Assembly: GCF_001598815.1 (NCBI RefSeq)
Contig: NZ_BCZQ01000030.1
Span: forward strand, 1 to 64,000
DNA length: 64,000 nucleotides
Reading direction: 5' to 3'
Source: Sphingopyxis terrae subsp. terrae NBRC 15098
GTDB taxonomy: Bacteria; Pseudomonadota; Alphaproteobacteria; Sphingomonadales; Sphingomonadaceae
A model generated the notes under the pieces. The model worked only from the letters and a program-made list of their open reading frames with translations, was not told the origin of the DNA and made no database searches. The position numbers and the translations under genes are program-made. Shown one piece after another: positions 1-8,801 of the stretch (positions within the stretch are counted from its first letter, which is position 1; each line of letters begins with the position of its first letter).

Positions 1-723
1 GACCAGCTCCTCGAAGCTGTAGGCCCTGTCTCCGAACCGCTTTCCGAAGGTCCGGGCCAGACGGGCCGTCCCGCCCGACCAGTGGACGGTCTCATGTGCC
101 CGGGTCGAGGCGTAGTGGTCCATTGTCTTGAACGACCGTTGATGCGGCATCTGGATAAAGTCGAAGGTGGGGTGAAAGAATGCCCGGTCTCCGCCATGGC
201 GCACGTCCGCAGGGATCGCGTGGAAGAAGTCATCGATCTCAGCCTGGCGGGCAGAAGGACCGATCGGTGCCGGATCTTCGTCAGCGGGATAGAAATAGGC
301 CGGCAGACCGTCGATCTGATCGGCGTTGAAGACGATGTAATGGCGCAGGAAGCGGATGCTCCGCTCGGTCTCGGCGCCAGTGATGGGGTCAGCTTCGGTC
401 TTCTTGAAGCTGGAATAGTAGACCGAGAGGGAGCCTTGCTCGCCTCGACGGACGTTTCCGCCCAAGGTTTCCGCCTGGCGATATGTCATCCAGTAGCGCG
501 AGCGGTATCCCTGCGCGTCCGCAATCGCCCAGAGATAGAGGACATTGATGCCGGTGTAGGGCGTGCCGCAATGACGGAGCGGGCGGTCGCCGGCGCCGCT
601 CACCCGCCACGGGCGGCTCCAAGGTGCAACGCCCTCTTCGAGCTTGCGGATGATCAGGTTGGTGATTTCGGCCGCGACATCGCGGCTCGGCTTCTGCTTC
701 GTGGGCATGTCGGTCGATCCCAT
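1..723 (-). CDS. ardC: ArdC-family antirestriction protein, C-terminus cut by the window edge
   Basis: The reverse strand reads open for 241 codons to base 1. An N-terminal ArdC-type single-strand DNA-binding domain (residues about 15-125, with the typical APWSRPW and GINVLYLW stretches) is followed by the start of the metallopeptidase-like domain, whose zinc motif HETVH is near residue 210. ArdC proteins bind ssDNA and protect incoming plasmid DNA from restriction. The start is either ATG at 723 or ATG at 708. The second fits the family better (MPTKQK), but neither has a strong ribosome-binding site. It is the last visible member of a leftward block with the ParB-like and helicase genes, so an establishment role during transfer is a reasonable inference. 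An ORF in another frame (389-772) is a shadow. Confidence 0.88.
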   Translation of the reverse strand, partial: MGSTDMPTKQKPSRDVAAEITNLIIRKLEEGVAPWSRPWRVSGAGDRPLRHCGTPYTGINVLYLWAIADAQGYRSRYWMTYRQAETLGGNVRRGEQGSLSVYYSSFKKTEADPITGAETERSIRFLRHYIVFNADQIDGLPAYFYPADEDPAPIGPSARQAEIDDFFHAIPADVRHGGDRAFFHPTFDFIQMPHQRSFKTMDHYASTRAHETVHWSGGTARLARTFGKRFGDRAYSFEELV

Positions 724-835
724 GGCTGGAAAGGGAGACCGCCGATGCTGGGGAGCACCGGCGGTCTGTCACTCGGTGGCGAAATGGCCGGCGGCGAAGC
801 CGGGCGGCCTGCCGGGTCGGCGCCGTGATCGCGGA

Positions 836-2935
836 TCAGGCGGCCACGGATTCCCCGAGCTCTTCGTCGGCGATGGGCGCCACCTCGTCACTGGCCACCT
901 CGTCCTCGTCCTCGGCCTCGGGAGCCTCGTCAGCTCGTTCTCCGGTCGGATCGACGGGAGTTTCCGACGTCCGATCGAGGAACATCATCGCATTGGGCAC
1001 CCAGGCAAGAGCGGCTTCCTTGACCTCGGGCTCGACGATCACCTCACCGGCGAACAGCTTCTGACAGCTCTCCGAGATCTCGGTCTTCTTGAGAGAGGCG
1101 TGACGAACGGTCAGCGCTGGACCGCCGATCTCCGTGAGCAGGCTGAGGATGCTGCCCTTGTTGACCCGGTCGAAGAAGTTCTCCGAGGTCGGCCGCCACC
1201 AGCTCGCGACGTCAATCTCGAGGATCGAAGCGAGGCGGTTGTGCAGCGCGATCTGCTCGTTCGAGTAACCTGGTTTTGCCTCGAGCGAGAGCGCGACGAT
1301 GTAGGCGAGCCAATTAGCCTTGCTGTCATCGTCGAGCGCCCGGAATGCCTCGAACCGGTCGACCTCGCACTCGGGCTCCGTCCAGGCCGCGTCCAGCCCG
1401 TCCCGAGCCTCGGCGAGATAGTCGCGGGCGCGGGACGCCGGCAGGTCGCCCGAGACCGGATCCTGAGGGCTGCTCGCGCGGATGGTGGTCCCATATTTGA
1501 CCGAGCTGAGATAGCGCGACGCCGAGTTCGTTCGCGCGTCGACCATGACGAACAGCGCATAGTCGAGCGCGAGCGCCGGTTGGGCGAGGATACAGGACGC
1601 GAGGATGTCGCGGCGCTGGACCGAGAGCTCGTCGTAGAGCCGGGCGCTGAGCGGCTTGCCACCGGGCGCGACAGCCTCGGGTCGGTATTTCGGCTCGGAG
1701 CTGCTGTTGCCCCGCTCGCGGGCGCCCTCGCCCCCACCGTCCCCCTGATCGTCGCCGTCCTCGCCGTCAGGTTCGTCGATCACCAGCTCCTGCTCGCTGT
1801 AATACTGGGTATCCAACCGCATTTCGCCCTGCGGCGTGAGGAGCAGGAAGGCGCCGACATGGCCCTTCATGGCTTCGGGAAGGACCGGAGGACGGTTTTC
1901 GATCGTCTCGGCCTCGACGATGAGGCGATCATCTTCCTGATCCAACAGCTTGAACGCCTCGTCGGAGAGGTCGCCCTCCTCCATCTCGGCTTCGAGCATG
2001 GTGCGCCGCTCCTCGATCTCGGCCAGGCGCGCGGCCTGCTCCTCCGTAAGGGGAGGCTGCTGCAAGATCGCTCGGTACAGCCCATGTGCGGCGTTGTGGG
2101 CATAGTTGCTGGCGATGGGCCGGATCCAGGCGAGACCGGTCTCCTCGCCGATACGCTTCGCTTCGGCTTCCATGATCTCGCCGGCGAGACGATGCGCGAT
2201 CTCCGGATCAATCCAGCGGTCGTTGCCGTCGGTGAACAGATCGCCATCGATCTTGCCGCCGGCTTCCCGATAGCGCGCCTCGCCGACCAGGACTGCGATC
2301 GGATCGCTGGCCTTCATCGTCTCGTTCGCGATGACGCGGCGGATCGTGTCGGCCGTGACATAGTTCGTCTGATACCCATTCCAGACGAGGAGCTGCTTCT
2401 CCTGGTTCTCCGTCGAAGCATAGGCCTTGGCGATGTCGAGGGTGATCTCGCCGCGGCTGAGCGCTTCAAAGATCGGCTCGGCGAGCGACGCCAGACGCAA
2501 GCGACCCTCGACGAACCGACGCGTGACGCCGAAGCGCTTGGCGACGGCATCGAGATCACCGGTCGCCCCGATGAAATGTTGGAACGCACGGCATTCCTCG
2601 GCAGGCGTCATCTTGAGCTGGTGGAAGTTGGTCGCGGTCGACTTCTCGGAGAGCTCCGCGTCGTTGCCCGTCAGCACCATGACGGGGACGTCAAAGTCGG
2701 CGTCCGAAATCGTGCCGCGATCGGCAAGGAGGCGCAGAGCCCGCCACCGGCGGCCGCCGTCGAACACCTCGAACATGCCGCGCGGCTTTTTGGCCGGCGT
2801 GATGAGAAGGTTCTGCAGAACGCCCTCGGCTTCGATGCTCGCCGCCATCGGTTCGATCTGAAGCTGCTCGTCCGGCGCGGTGCGGACGTTGACGGGCGAA
2901 AGACGCAGTTTGTTGAGCTTGATAGTCCGGATCAC
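836..2935 (-). CDS. ParB/Srx-superfamily DNA-binding protein, large plasmid type (about 699 aa)
   Basis: The N-terminus (residues 1-75) is a ParB nuclease-type fold, with an FDGGRRWRAL segment like the ParB box. A helix-turn-helix follows (AVAKRFGVTRRFVEGRL, about residues 130-150), then a long C-terminal region that ends acidic. It is far longer than chromosomal ParB (about 300 aa) and lacks a ParA partner beside it, so it is probably not the segregation ParB (that is at 11488). I chose GTG at 2935 because AGAAGGAG lies 8 bases upstream; the longest open frame reaches 3010 but has no ribosome-binding site. Large ParB-like proteins of this kind occur beside ArdC and strawberry-notch genes on sphingomonad and rhizobial plasmids. 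Their function is not established; transcription control or a plasmid-establishment nuclease are both possible. Confidence 0.82.
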   Translation of the reverse strand: MIRTIKLNKLRLSPVNVRTAPDEQLQIEPMAASIEAEGVLQNLLITPAKKPRGMFEVFDGGRRWRALRLLADRGTISDADFDVPVMVLTGNDAELSEKSTATNFHQLKMTPAEECRAFQHFIGATGDLDAVAKRFGVTRRFVEGRLRLASLAEPIFEALSRGEITLDIAKAYASTENQEKQLLVWNGYQTNYVTADTIRRVIANETMKASDPIAVLVGEARYREAGGKIDGDLFTDGNDRWIDPEIAHRLAGEIMEAEAKRIGEETGLAWIRPIASNYAHNAAHGLYRAILQQPPLTEEQAARLAEIEERRTMLEAEMEEGDLSDEAFKLLDQEDDRLIVEAETIENRPPVLPEAMKGHVGAFLLLTPQGEMRLDTQYYSEQELVIDEPDGEDGDDQGDGGGEGARERGNSSSEPKYRPEAVAPGGKPLSARLYDELSVQRRDILASCILAQPALALDYALFVMVDARTNSASRYLSSVKYGTTIRASSPQDPVSGDLPASRARDYLAEARDGLDAAWTEPECEVDRFEAFRALDDDSKANWLAYIVALSLEAKPGYSNEQIALHNRLASILEIDVASWWRPTSENFFDRVNKGSILSLLTEIGGPALTVRHASLKKTEISESCQKLFAGEVIVEPEVKEAALAWVPNAMMFLDRTSETPVDPTGERADEAPEAEDEDEVASDEVAPIADEELGESVAA

Positions 2936-3001
2936 TGGGGTCACTCCTTCTAGCGTCCGGCAAATCCCGGACACCATCCCAGCTCCCCCTTCCCTCTCTC
3001 T

Positions 3002-3017
3002 CTCAGGCATGCCTGAG
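3002..3017. repeat. 16-bp perfect palindrome upstream of the ParB-like gene
   Basis: CTCAGGCATGCCTGAG is self-complementary and follows a CT-rich run. It sits 67 bp upstream of the GTG start of the ParB-like gene and 58 bp past the stop of the helicase gene. It could be an operator for the ParB-like protein or a transcript hairpin; the sequence does not decide between them. Confidence 0.5.
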
Positions 3018-3075
3018 GACGATGATGCTCACGCCCCGCGTGGGGCGGCTCGAACCGTCAAACCAGGGGACCGGA

Positions 3076-6000
3076 CTAGCCGGCCCCGGCAATAAGCCGC
3101 TCGACGATGTCGGCCGCGCTCGGGACGGGCAGGAATACCCGCGTGCGATACTGGATCACCTCGGTGAAACAGCCGAGCGACTTGAGCCAAGCAAGCTGAC
3201 TGGGCGGCGCGCCGACCAGTTCGATGCGCGACGACCCATTCACGAGCGCACGCTTGATGGTCATCGGGAACGGGCGCGTGAGATCGACGCTTCGACCAGA
3301 CATTGCCGATTTGACGATATTGGGTGCCGGCAGGGTCTCGGCCTGACCGATGCCGAGTTTCGTGAAGAGCTGAACGACGTGCTCGTCGAAGACGAGGCGG
3401 CCAAGCCAGGAATTACCAGCCTTGTCGGCGATCCTGTTGACCACGAGATGATCGCTCGGAAGCGCGGACCAGATCGGAAGGAGAAGACCGGTAGCAAGGC
3501 GGATGGTTTCGGTGTCGACCTTGTTCGCGGCCTCCTCAGCTTCTTCGAGCCACTTCGCACAGAAGGCCTCGCGGTCGATCGGCGCCCAGGCGCTCTCATA
3601 GAGGTCGTCCTCGCGCATATATTCCCGGCGGGTCGGACGCGTGAGCTCGATGCGCGGAATGGGCGTGCCCTCCTTCTCTTCCATGAGCGCGCGGGCCCGC
3701 GTTTGAAGTGCCACCTTTCCGGATTTGGCGTTGACCATGAACTCTGCCGTGCCGTCGCAGTCTCCGATCCTGAGTATCCGCTCCAGTGAAACGGGCGTCC
3801 GGCGCCGGGCGATCTCGATCGTAAGGAGATGGGAAGTCGCGCCGCTCACCGGATCGGTCCGCAGCAAGGTGTCGTCGGTCAGGGTTGCCGTGTCGACGAG
3901 GATGGTCTCGACGCCGACATCCAGGCGACCGGCCTCGCGCGCGGCGGAGACACGGGTCTCGACGAGCGAGAGGAACTCGTCGAAGATCTTGTTCTGCAAA
4001 GCGATCGGCAGCGCGAGTATCCGGTTGAGCCACCGCTGGATGGGCGGGAGATCGTCCTTCATGACGCCATCCATGTCGCAGAGCTCAAGGCCGGTGCGAC
4101 GCTCGAACTCGGCGTGGGAGATGCTAGTCAGCTTTCCACCGACAAGCAGATGGAACCAGCTCACCAAGGCCGCGCAGGCATATTCGCTTTCAAGGTTGTC
4201 GGCGGGGTCGAAGAGGTTCTGACCGCCGGTCTGGCGCTGCCCGCGCGTCAATGCGCCCAAGCTGTCGAGGCGGCGGGCGATCGTGCTTGTGAATCGCAGC
4301 TCACCCTTGCAGTCGGTGGTCACCGGCCTGAACAGCGGTGTGCTCGCCTGGTGGGTGCGATGGGTACGCCCCAGGCCCTGGATCGCGCGATCGGCACGCC
4401 ACCCCGGCTCGAGCAGCAGATGAACACGCTGCTCCTGATTGGGGACATCGCGCGAGGCGTGATATGAGCGCCCCGTCCCACCGGCATCCGAAAAGACGAG
4501 GATCCGCTTGCGGCCCTGCATGAACGCGGCAGCCTCGGCCTGGCTGGTCCTGGCTGAGCGGTTTTCGAGCTTCTGCCGCCCGTCAGCGGTCGAAACGAGG
4601 CGCTTGGTTCGTCCAGTCACCTCGGCGACGTCGTCGGGTCCGAACTGCTCGAGGATGCCATCGAGCGCGGAGGTAATCGGCGGCAAAGCGCAGAGATGTT
4701 CGATAAGGCGAGCCCGCGCGGCCTCGGCCTCGGGATTGTAGACAGGATTGCCCGCGTCATCCTCCATCGGAAGCGAGCGCTGCGCGCCGGTATCGTCCGT
4801 GAAGACCCGCATCTGCCGTGTCGGAAAGGCGCGTTCGAGATAGTCGATCACATATTCGCGGGGAGACAGATCGATCTCCAGTTCGGCTCGTTCATCTGGA
4901 CTGAGCGCACCCAGGCGCCGGTCGAGGATGGATTCGGCGGTGGTGACGAGTTGCATCACGACCGACTGGTTCGCCTTGAGGTGCTCCCGGACGGCGGCGA
5001 TCACGGTTGGCAGCTTCATCGAGAGGAGCACTTGGCCGAAGAAGCGCTGCTTGGTGGATTCGAAGCGCGAGCGGGCGGAGGCTTTGGCCCCGCTATTGAG
5101 TGTCGCATTTTCGAGTCCGTCGACCACGCCCGTCAGTTCGAGCGCCCGCTCCATGTTCTGATGGATGATCGACCAGGCGTCGGCGTAGGTGTCGTAGATC
5201 TCGATCTGGGCGGGGGTCAGCTCGTGCCGCAGGATCTCATACTCGACGCCAGCGAAGCTGAGGGCCCGGGCCACATAGAGACCCGTCGCCTTGAGGTCGC
5301 GCGCGACAAGCTCCATCGCTGCGATACCGCCCTTGCTGATCCCGCTGATGAATTGCTCGCGATCGGGAAAGGCCGTGCCCGGTCCCCAAAGCCCGAGCCG
5401 CACGGCATAAGCGAGATTGTTGACGACTGACGCGCCGGTGGCCGAGGCATAGAGAATCCGTGCCGCCGGTAGATGGTTCTGTAGCAGCACCCCGCAGATG
5501 CCCTGCTGGGATCCGTCCTTGGCGCCAAGAGCCCCCTCCCCGCCTGCGACGCCGCCCATCTCATGAGCTTCGTCGAAAGCGATGACACCCTCGAAGTCAG
5601 CACCGGCCCAATCGATGATCTGCTTCAACCGCGTCGAATCGCCCCGCATGGAGCGCAGAGTCGGATAGCTTACGAACAACACACCCTGATCGAGGGCGAT
5701 CGGCTCATCGATTTTCCAGTTGGAAAGTGGCTGAATGTCACCGCTGAGACCGCCCAACGCCGTCCAATCGCGGCGCGCATCTTCGAGGAGAGGGGCGTTC
5801 TTGGAGATCCAGATATTGCGGCGACGGCCCTGCAGCCAGTTGTCGAGTATGCAGGCCGCAATCTGGCGTCCCTTGCCGGCGCCGGTGCCGTCGCCAAGAA
5901 AGAAGCCTTTGCGATAGGTATGACCGTCCTCGGCGAGGATCAGGCCGACGCCCTCTTTGTCGGGTTTGAAGTTTCCGGGGATCCATTGAGCCCAGGCGTG

Positions 6001-7299
6001 ACCGGCATAGACAACGGTCTCGAGCTGCGAGGCCGATAGGAGACGTTCGCTGACGGTCCGTTCGGGGAGAGATGGCACGTAGTCCGGGATCGGTGCCGGG
6101 ATCGACCCCATCGCAACGGATTCGACGAGGGCTGTCGGATGCTCGCCAGCCTTGGCGAAGCTAATGCGGCTCGGGCGGTAGGGCAGATAGACGCCGGTCT
6201 GCTCGAGCAGCGGAGCAGCAACCTCGAGCTTCGAATATTCGACCGGCAGGACGTTGTTGCGTGTCGGGGCGTGATAGGCACGAGGCGCTGGTCGGCTGCT
6301 CTTGACCGCGCGGAAGAGGGACACCCCCGTCGATCGCTTCGGAGCGGGCACCACCACATTGGGCCGTGCGGACGATCGTTCGGGAATGACGAGGACATCG
6401 ATGAGATCGGCGATCGACCCGCGCTGGATGACCGCGGGCGGCGATTTGCCCGGGACCTTGTCGATGACGAAGATGCGAACCGCGATCGAGGTCCCGTGCT
6501 TCTGGTAGCATTTTTCCAGGCGGATGGCGGTTCGGACGGTCACGTCGCGCAAAACGGTTTCGTACTGGTCGCGCATCCGGGCGCCCGGGCCAAACCAGTC
6601 GGGCATGATTGCAACCAGTCGGCCACCCGGGACCAGGCGACGCAGTGCCGCCTGCAGATGGCGAACAGCGGCATAGTCGTCAGCTCCGCGGCCGATGGAC
6701 CGTGAGAATGGCGGATTCATCAGGATCAGCGTGGGCCGATCAAGCGAAGCGAGTGTCGAGTTGATCGTCGCGCCATCGTGCGCGGTGACGATCGCCGCAG
6801 GGAAAGCCGCGTGAAGCCGCCCCCGACGGAGCGAGTCCAGTTCGTTGAGATGGAGCGCCTTGTGGGTCGGGAGCTGCGCGACCAGGAGCCCGTTACCGGC
6901 ACTCGGTTCGAGGATGACATCCTCCGGCTGCACGTCAGCTAGCAAGGTGAGGATGGCCGCGATATCGATGGGGGTCGAGAATTGCTGCCATTCGATCTGA
7001 TCTTCGCTGCGGACGGTCTGGGTCGGCAGGCGCTCGGAGAGGGCGATCAGGGGACGGACATCCGCCATCCCGGAGAGAATTGACCCGCTTGCCTGCAGAT
7101 GGATGGAAAGCGCGTGCTCGAGGAGTTCAAAGCTACCGTGCTGGGTCCAGTGACCATCGGCATCGGACCCACCGAAAGCCGCCGACATCGCCTGGTTTAG
7201 TACGCGGCGGTGGACGGGAGCGCCGGACTGGAGATGAGGAAGGAGGAGGCGGACAGCCTCGCGATCAGCCTGGGCGGCCGCGTCGAAGAGATTGGACAT
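3076..7299 (-). CDS. N6-methylase-like / strawberry-notch superfamily 2 helicase fusion protein (1407 aa)
   Basis: Residues about 100-330 carry a methyltransferase fold with SAM motif I (EPSAGNG, 131-137) and the catalytic NPPF motif of N6-adenine methylases (195-198). Residues about 400-1000 form a strawberry-notch-like helicase with a Walker A variant (GDGTGAGKGRQ, 469-479), a DEAH box (576-579) and a motif VI-like GLGRTHRTHQ further on. The C-terminal 400 residues match nothing I recognise. A single protein could thus modify and translocate on or remodel DNA. The start ATG at 7299 has AGGAGC 9 bases upstream. It lies between the toprim gene and the ParB-like gene, all co-directional. This fused architecture recurs on alphaproteobacterial plasmids, but its biochemical role is not known; antirestriction or replication support are inferences. 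Confidence 0.87.
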   Translation of the reverse strand: MSNLFDAAAQADREAVRLLLPHLQSGAPVHRRVLNQAMSAAFGGSDADGHWTQHGSFELLEHALSIHLQASGSILSGMADVRPLIALSERLPTQTVRSEDQIEWQQFSTPIDIAAILTLLADVQPEDVILEPSAGNGLLVAQLPTHKALHLNELDSLRRGRLHAAFPAAIVTAHDGATINSTLASLDRPTLILMNPPFSRSIGRGADDYAAVRHLQAALRRLVPGGRLVAIMPDWFGPGARMRDQYETVLRDVTVRTAIRLEKCYQKHGTSIAVRIFVIDKVPGKSPPAVIQRGSIADLIDVLVIPERSSARPNVVVPAPKRSTGVSLFRAVKSSRPAPRAYHAPTRNNVLPVEYSKLEVAAPLLEQTGVYLPYRPSRISFAKAGEHPTALVESVAMGSIPAPIPDYVPSLPERTVSERLLSASQLETVVYAGHAWAQWIPGNFKPDKEGVGLILAEDGHTYRKGFFLGDGTGAGKGRQIAACILDNWLQGRRRNIWISKNAPLLEDARRDWTALGGLSGDIQPLSNWKIDEPIALDQGVLFVSYPTLRSMRGDSTRLKQIIDWAGADFEGVIAFDEAHEMGGVAGGEGALGAKDGSQQGICGVLLQNHLPAARILYASATGASVVNNLAYAVRLGLWGPGTAFPDREQFISGISKGGIAAMELVARDLKATGLYVARALSFAGVEYEILRHELTPAQIEIYDTYADAWSIIHQNMERALELTGVVDGLENATLNSGAKASARSRFESTKQRFFGQVLLSMKLPTVIAAVREHLKANQSVVMQLVTTAESILDRRLGALSPDERAELEIDLSPREYVIDYLERAFPTRQMRVFTDDTGAQRSLPMEDDAGNPVYNPEAEAARARLIEHLCALPPITSALDGILEQFGPDDVAEVTGRTKRLVSTADGRQKLENRSARTSQAEAAAFMQGRKRILVFSDAGGTGRSYHASRDVPNQEQRVHLLLEPGWRADRAIQGLGRTHRTHQASTPLFRPVTTDCKGELRFTSTIARRLDSLGALTRGQRQTGGQNLFDPADNLESEYACAALVSWFHLLVGGKLTSISHAEFERRTGLELCDMDGVMKDDLPPIQRWLNRILALPIALQNKIFDEFLSLVETRVSAAREAGRLDVGVETILVDTATLTDDTLLRTDPVSGATSHLLTIEIARRRTPVSLERILRIGDCDGTAEFMVNAKSGKVALQTRARALMEEKEGTPIPRIELTRPTRREYMREDDLYESAWAPIDREAFCAKWLEEAEEAANKVDTETIRLATGLLLPIWSALPSDHLVVNRIADKAGNSWLGRLVFDEHVVQLFTKLGIGQAETLPAPNIVKSAMSGRSVDLTRPFPMTIKRALVNGSSRIELVGAPPSQLAWLKSLGCFTEVIQYRTRVFLPVPSAADIVERLIAGAG

Positions 7300-7377
7300 T
7301 TTTGGGGGCTCCTGCGTGGCTGCACCTTCGGCAGCGACACATTCCCGGCCCCCCTCCCCTTTTTCGGCGCTCGGCGC

Positions 7378-8232
7378 CTAGATGCGGCGAAGCCGCTCGT
7401 GAGCATCAAGTGCCTGGGCCCAATCCTTGTAGATGGAGGGCGGCGGCACACGTTCGATCGAGAGACCTGGCCGGATGTAGCACTGTTGAGCGTTGGCCGC
7501 GGCTCGCCGTCCCTCCAGATCGTTGTCTTCGGCAATCAGGAGCGTGGTGACGCCGGGAGGAATGATCAGTTGGTCGAGGCGGCGGGCCCCGAGCGATGCC
7601 CAGCACGGGATGTCGTGCATTCGGGTGAAGGCGTCCGCCGTTTCGAAGCCCTCGGCGATGGCCAGGACCGAACTCCCTGCCCTACCCCGCCATGCGCCGC
7701 TGCCCGGGACGCCAAGCATGACCTTGCGCACATAGTCGGCGGACGCGGGGTCGAGGAAGATCCGCTGAATGGCGACGAGCTGGCTGATTTCGCGCACCGC
7801 GACGAGCAGAGCCGGTTGATAGACCGTTCTCGGCTTCGGCATATAGGGGCATTGCGGGTGATAGCGGACGTCGGGCGGCGCTGGGAGCAGATTGCGTCGA
7901 TCCAGATAGCGCTCAGCAAGCGTTCCGGTAATCTCGATAGCCTGGTCCCAGATGTGCGCGCCGGTTGAGGGTCGGTGGTACTGGCCTTCATCGGGAATCG
8001 GATAGTGATGGCCTGATCGTACACGCCTGAGTTCGCGGAGCACATCTTCACGGGCGCAGCCTGCGAAGCAGGTCACGAGGATTCCGCGATCTCCCTGTCT
8101 GATCGAGAGGCTTGGGTCGCTGTCGTTATGCGCGGGGCATTTGCACATCGCAACATAGCCGGACCATTTGCCGCCGAGGGTTCCGACAATGTCGACGAGT
8201 TCCTGGGTCGGGCGCTTTGCTGTGAGGGGCAT
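7378..8232 (-). CDS. Toprim-domain primase-like protein with N-terminal zinc finger (284 aa)
   Basis: A CHC2-like zinc-binding region (CKCPAHNDSDPSLSI, residues about 30-45, and CFAGC near 55) precedes a toprim fold with the conserved acidic turn AIAEGFETADAF and the metal-binding AEDNDLEGR near residue 233. This is the architecture of plasmid and phage primase/toprim proteins (DUF7146-type). At 284 aa it is shorter than DnaG and has no helicase domain. The start ATG at 8232 follows AAGGAGGATGAACC, a strong ribosome-binding site. It is the first gene of the leftward block, beginning next to the iteron origin, so a role in priming plasmid or transferred-strand replication is plausible but inferred. 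Confidence 0.85.
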   Translation of the reverse strand: MPLTAKRPTQELVDIVGTLGGKWSGYVAMCKCPAHNDSDPSLSIRQGDRGILVTCFAGCAREDVLRELRRVRSGHHYPIPDEGQYHRPSTGAHIWDQAIEITGTLAERYLDRRNLLPAPPDVRYHPQCPYMPKPRTVYQPALLVAVREISQLVAIQRIFLDPASADYVRKVMLGVPGSGAWRGRAGSSVLAIAEGFETADAFTRMHDIPCWASLGARRLDQLIIPPGVTTLLIAEDNDLEGRRAAANAQQCYIRPGLSIERVPPPSIYKDWAQALDAHERLRRI

Positions 8233-8410
8233 GGTTCATCCTCCTTGCTCGCCCACGGCAGCCCCCCTCATCTCTTCCATCTGGAGCCATGGGGTCGTCT
8301 TGGCCTATCCTGAGGCGCTCGTGGAGGTGGAGCGAGTCGGGCGAGGCATTCGCCGACTCACTTCTTTCAAATCACATTTTGAAAAACGCCCGGCGCGCCA
8401 GCGGCGGGGT

Positions 8411-8440
8411 GATTCTCAGATTCTAATGATTCATAGATTC
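8411..8440. other. AT-rich GATTC repeat tract, candidate DNA-unwinding element
   Basis: GATTC occurs four times, starting at 8411, 8419, 8428 and 8436, at a spacing of 8-9 bp, in a locally AT-rich stretch immediately before the iteron array. This layout (short AT-rich repeats beside initiator-binding iterons) is typical of theta-replicating iteron origins. Assignment as the melting region is inference. Confidence 0.45.
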
Positions 8441-8481
8441 AGGGAGGGCAACTGATTGTATTTGTTCAGAGATTTGACGTC

Positions 8482-8730
8482 ATTCCTGACCTGATGGGGG
8501 CATATAACTGTCTTCTTGGGGGCTTTATCCTGCCTGCGCGGGGGACTTATCCTGACCCCTTGGGGTCTAGCCTGTCCTTTTGGGGGAGGGCTCCCCAGGC
8601 ACGGTAATGTGGGCGTTTTCTAGCTGTTTGACCTGTCCAATTGGGGCGGGCCCTTCGGATTGTGCGACTCAGCAGAATTGCTGGAATTTTGGCCGAGTCA
8701 CACGGCGATTCTATCCTGACCTCCTGGGGG
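8482..8730. repeat. Iteron array of the plasmid replication origin (oriV)
   Basis: Seven direct repeats fit TATCCTGACCNNNTGGGG, starting at about 8482, 8503, 8526, 8548, 8568, 8629 and 8712. The first five are spaced 20-23 bp apart, about two helical turns, so initiator monomers would sit on one face of the DNA; the last two are more isolated. They lie directly upstream of a Rep_3-type initiator gene and beside an AT-rich tract. The intergenic stretch 8233-8801 (569 bp) contains no gene; it is best read as oriV plus the repA promoter. Confidence 0.82.
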
Positions 8731-8746
8731 CGGTTTCCGCCAATTA

Positions 8747-8782
8747 GCCTGTCCTGACTTGACGAGAGAGGTCAGGACAGGC
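8747..8782. promoter_or_regulatory. Inverted repeat built from iteron cores, candidate repA operator
   Basis: GCCTGTCCTGAC (8747-8758) is exactly inverted at 8771-8782, with a 12-bp spacer. The arm contains the iteron core CCTGACC/CCTGTCC. A -35-like TTGACG sits at 8759-8764 inside the spacer, though the -10 region is poor. In iteron plasmids Rep dimers bind such inverted half-iterons to repress their own gene while monomers bind the direct iterons; the same arrangement is inferred here. Confidence 0.72.
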
Positions 8783-8801
8783 AACTTTCCCGCAGATTGG
8801 G

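Noticed and set aside
644-2953. Forward 769-aa open frame opposite the ParB-like gene
   Set aside because: It mirrors the leftward gene in a high-GC region, has no recognisable domain, and the reverse frame has ParB and HTH motifs plus a strong ribosome-binding site.
8482-8730. Regular repeats as a possible CRISPR array
   Set aside because: Units are about 18 bp with 2-5 bp between the first five, there are no spacers of 30-40 bp and no cas genes; iterons fit better.
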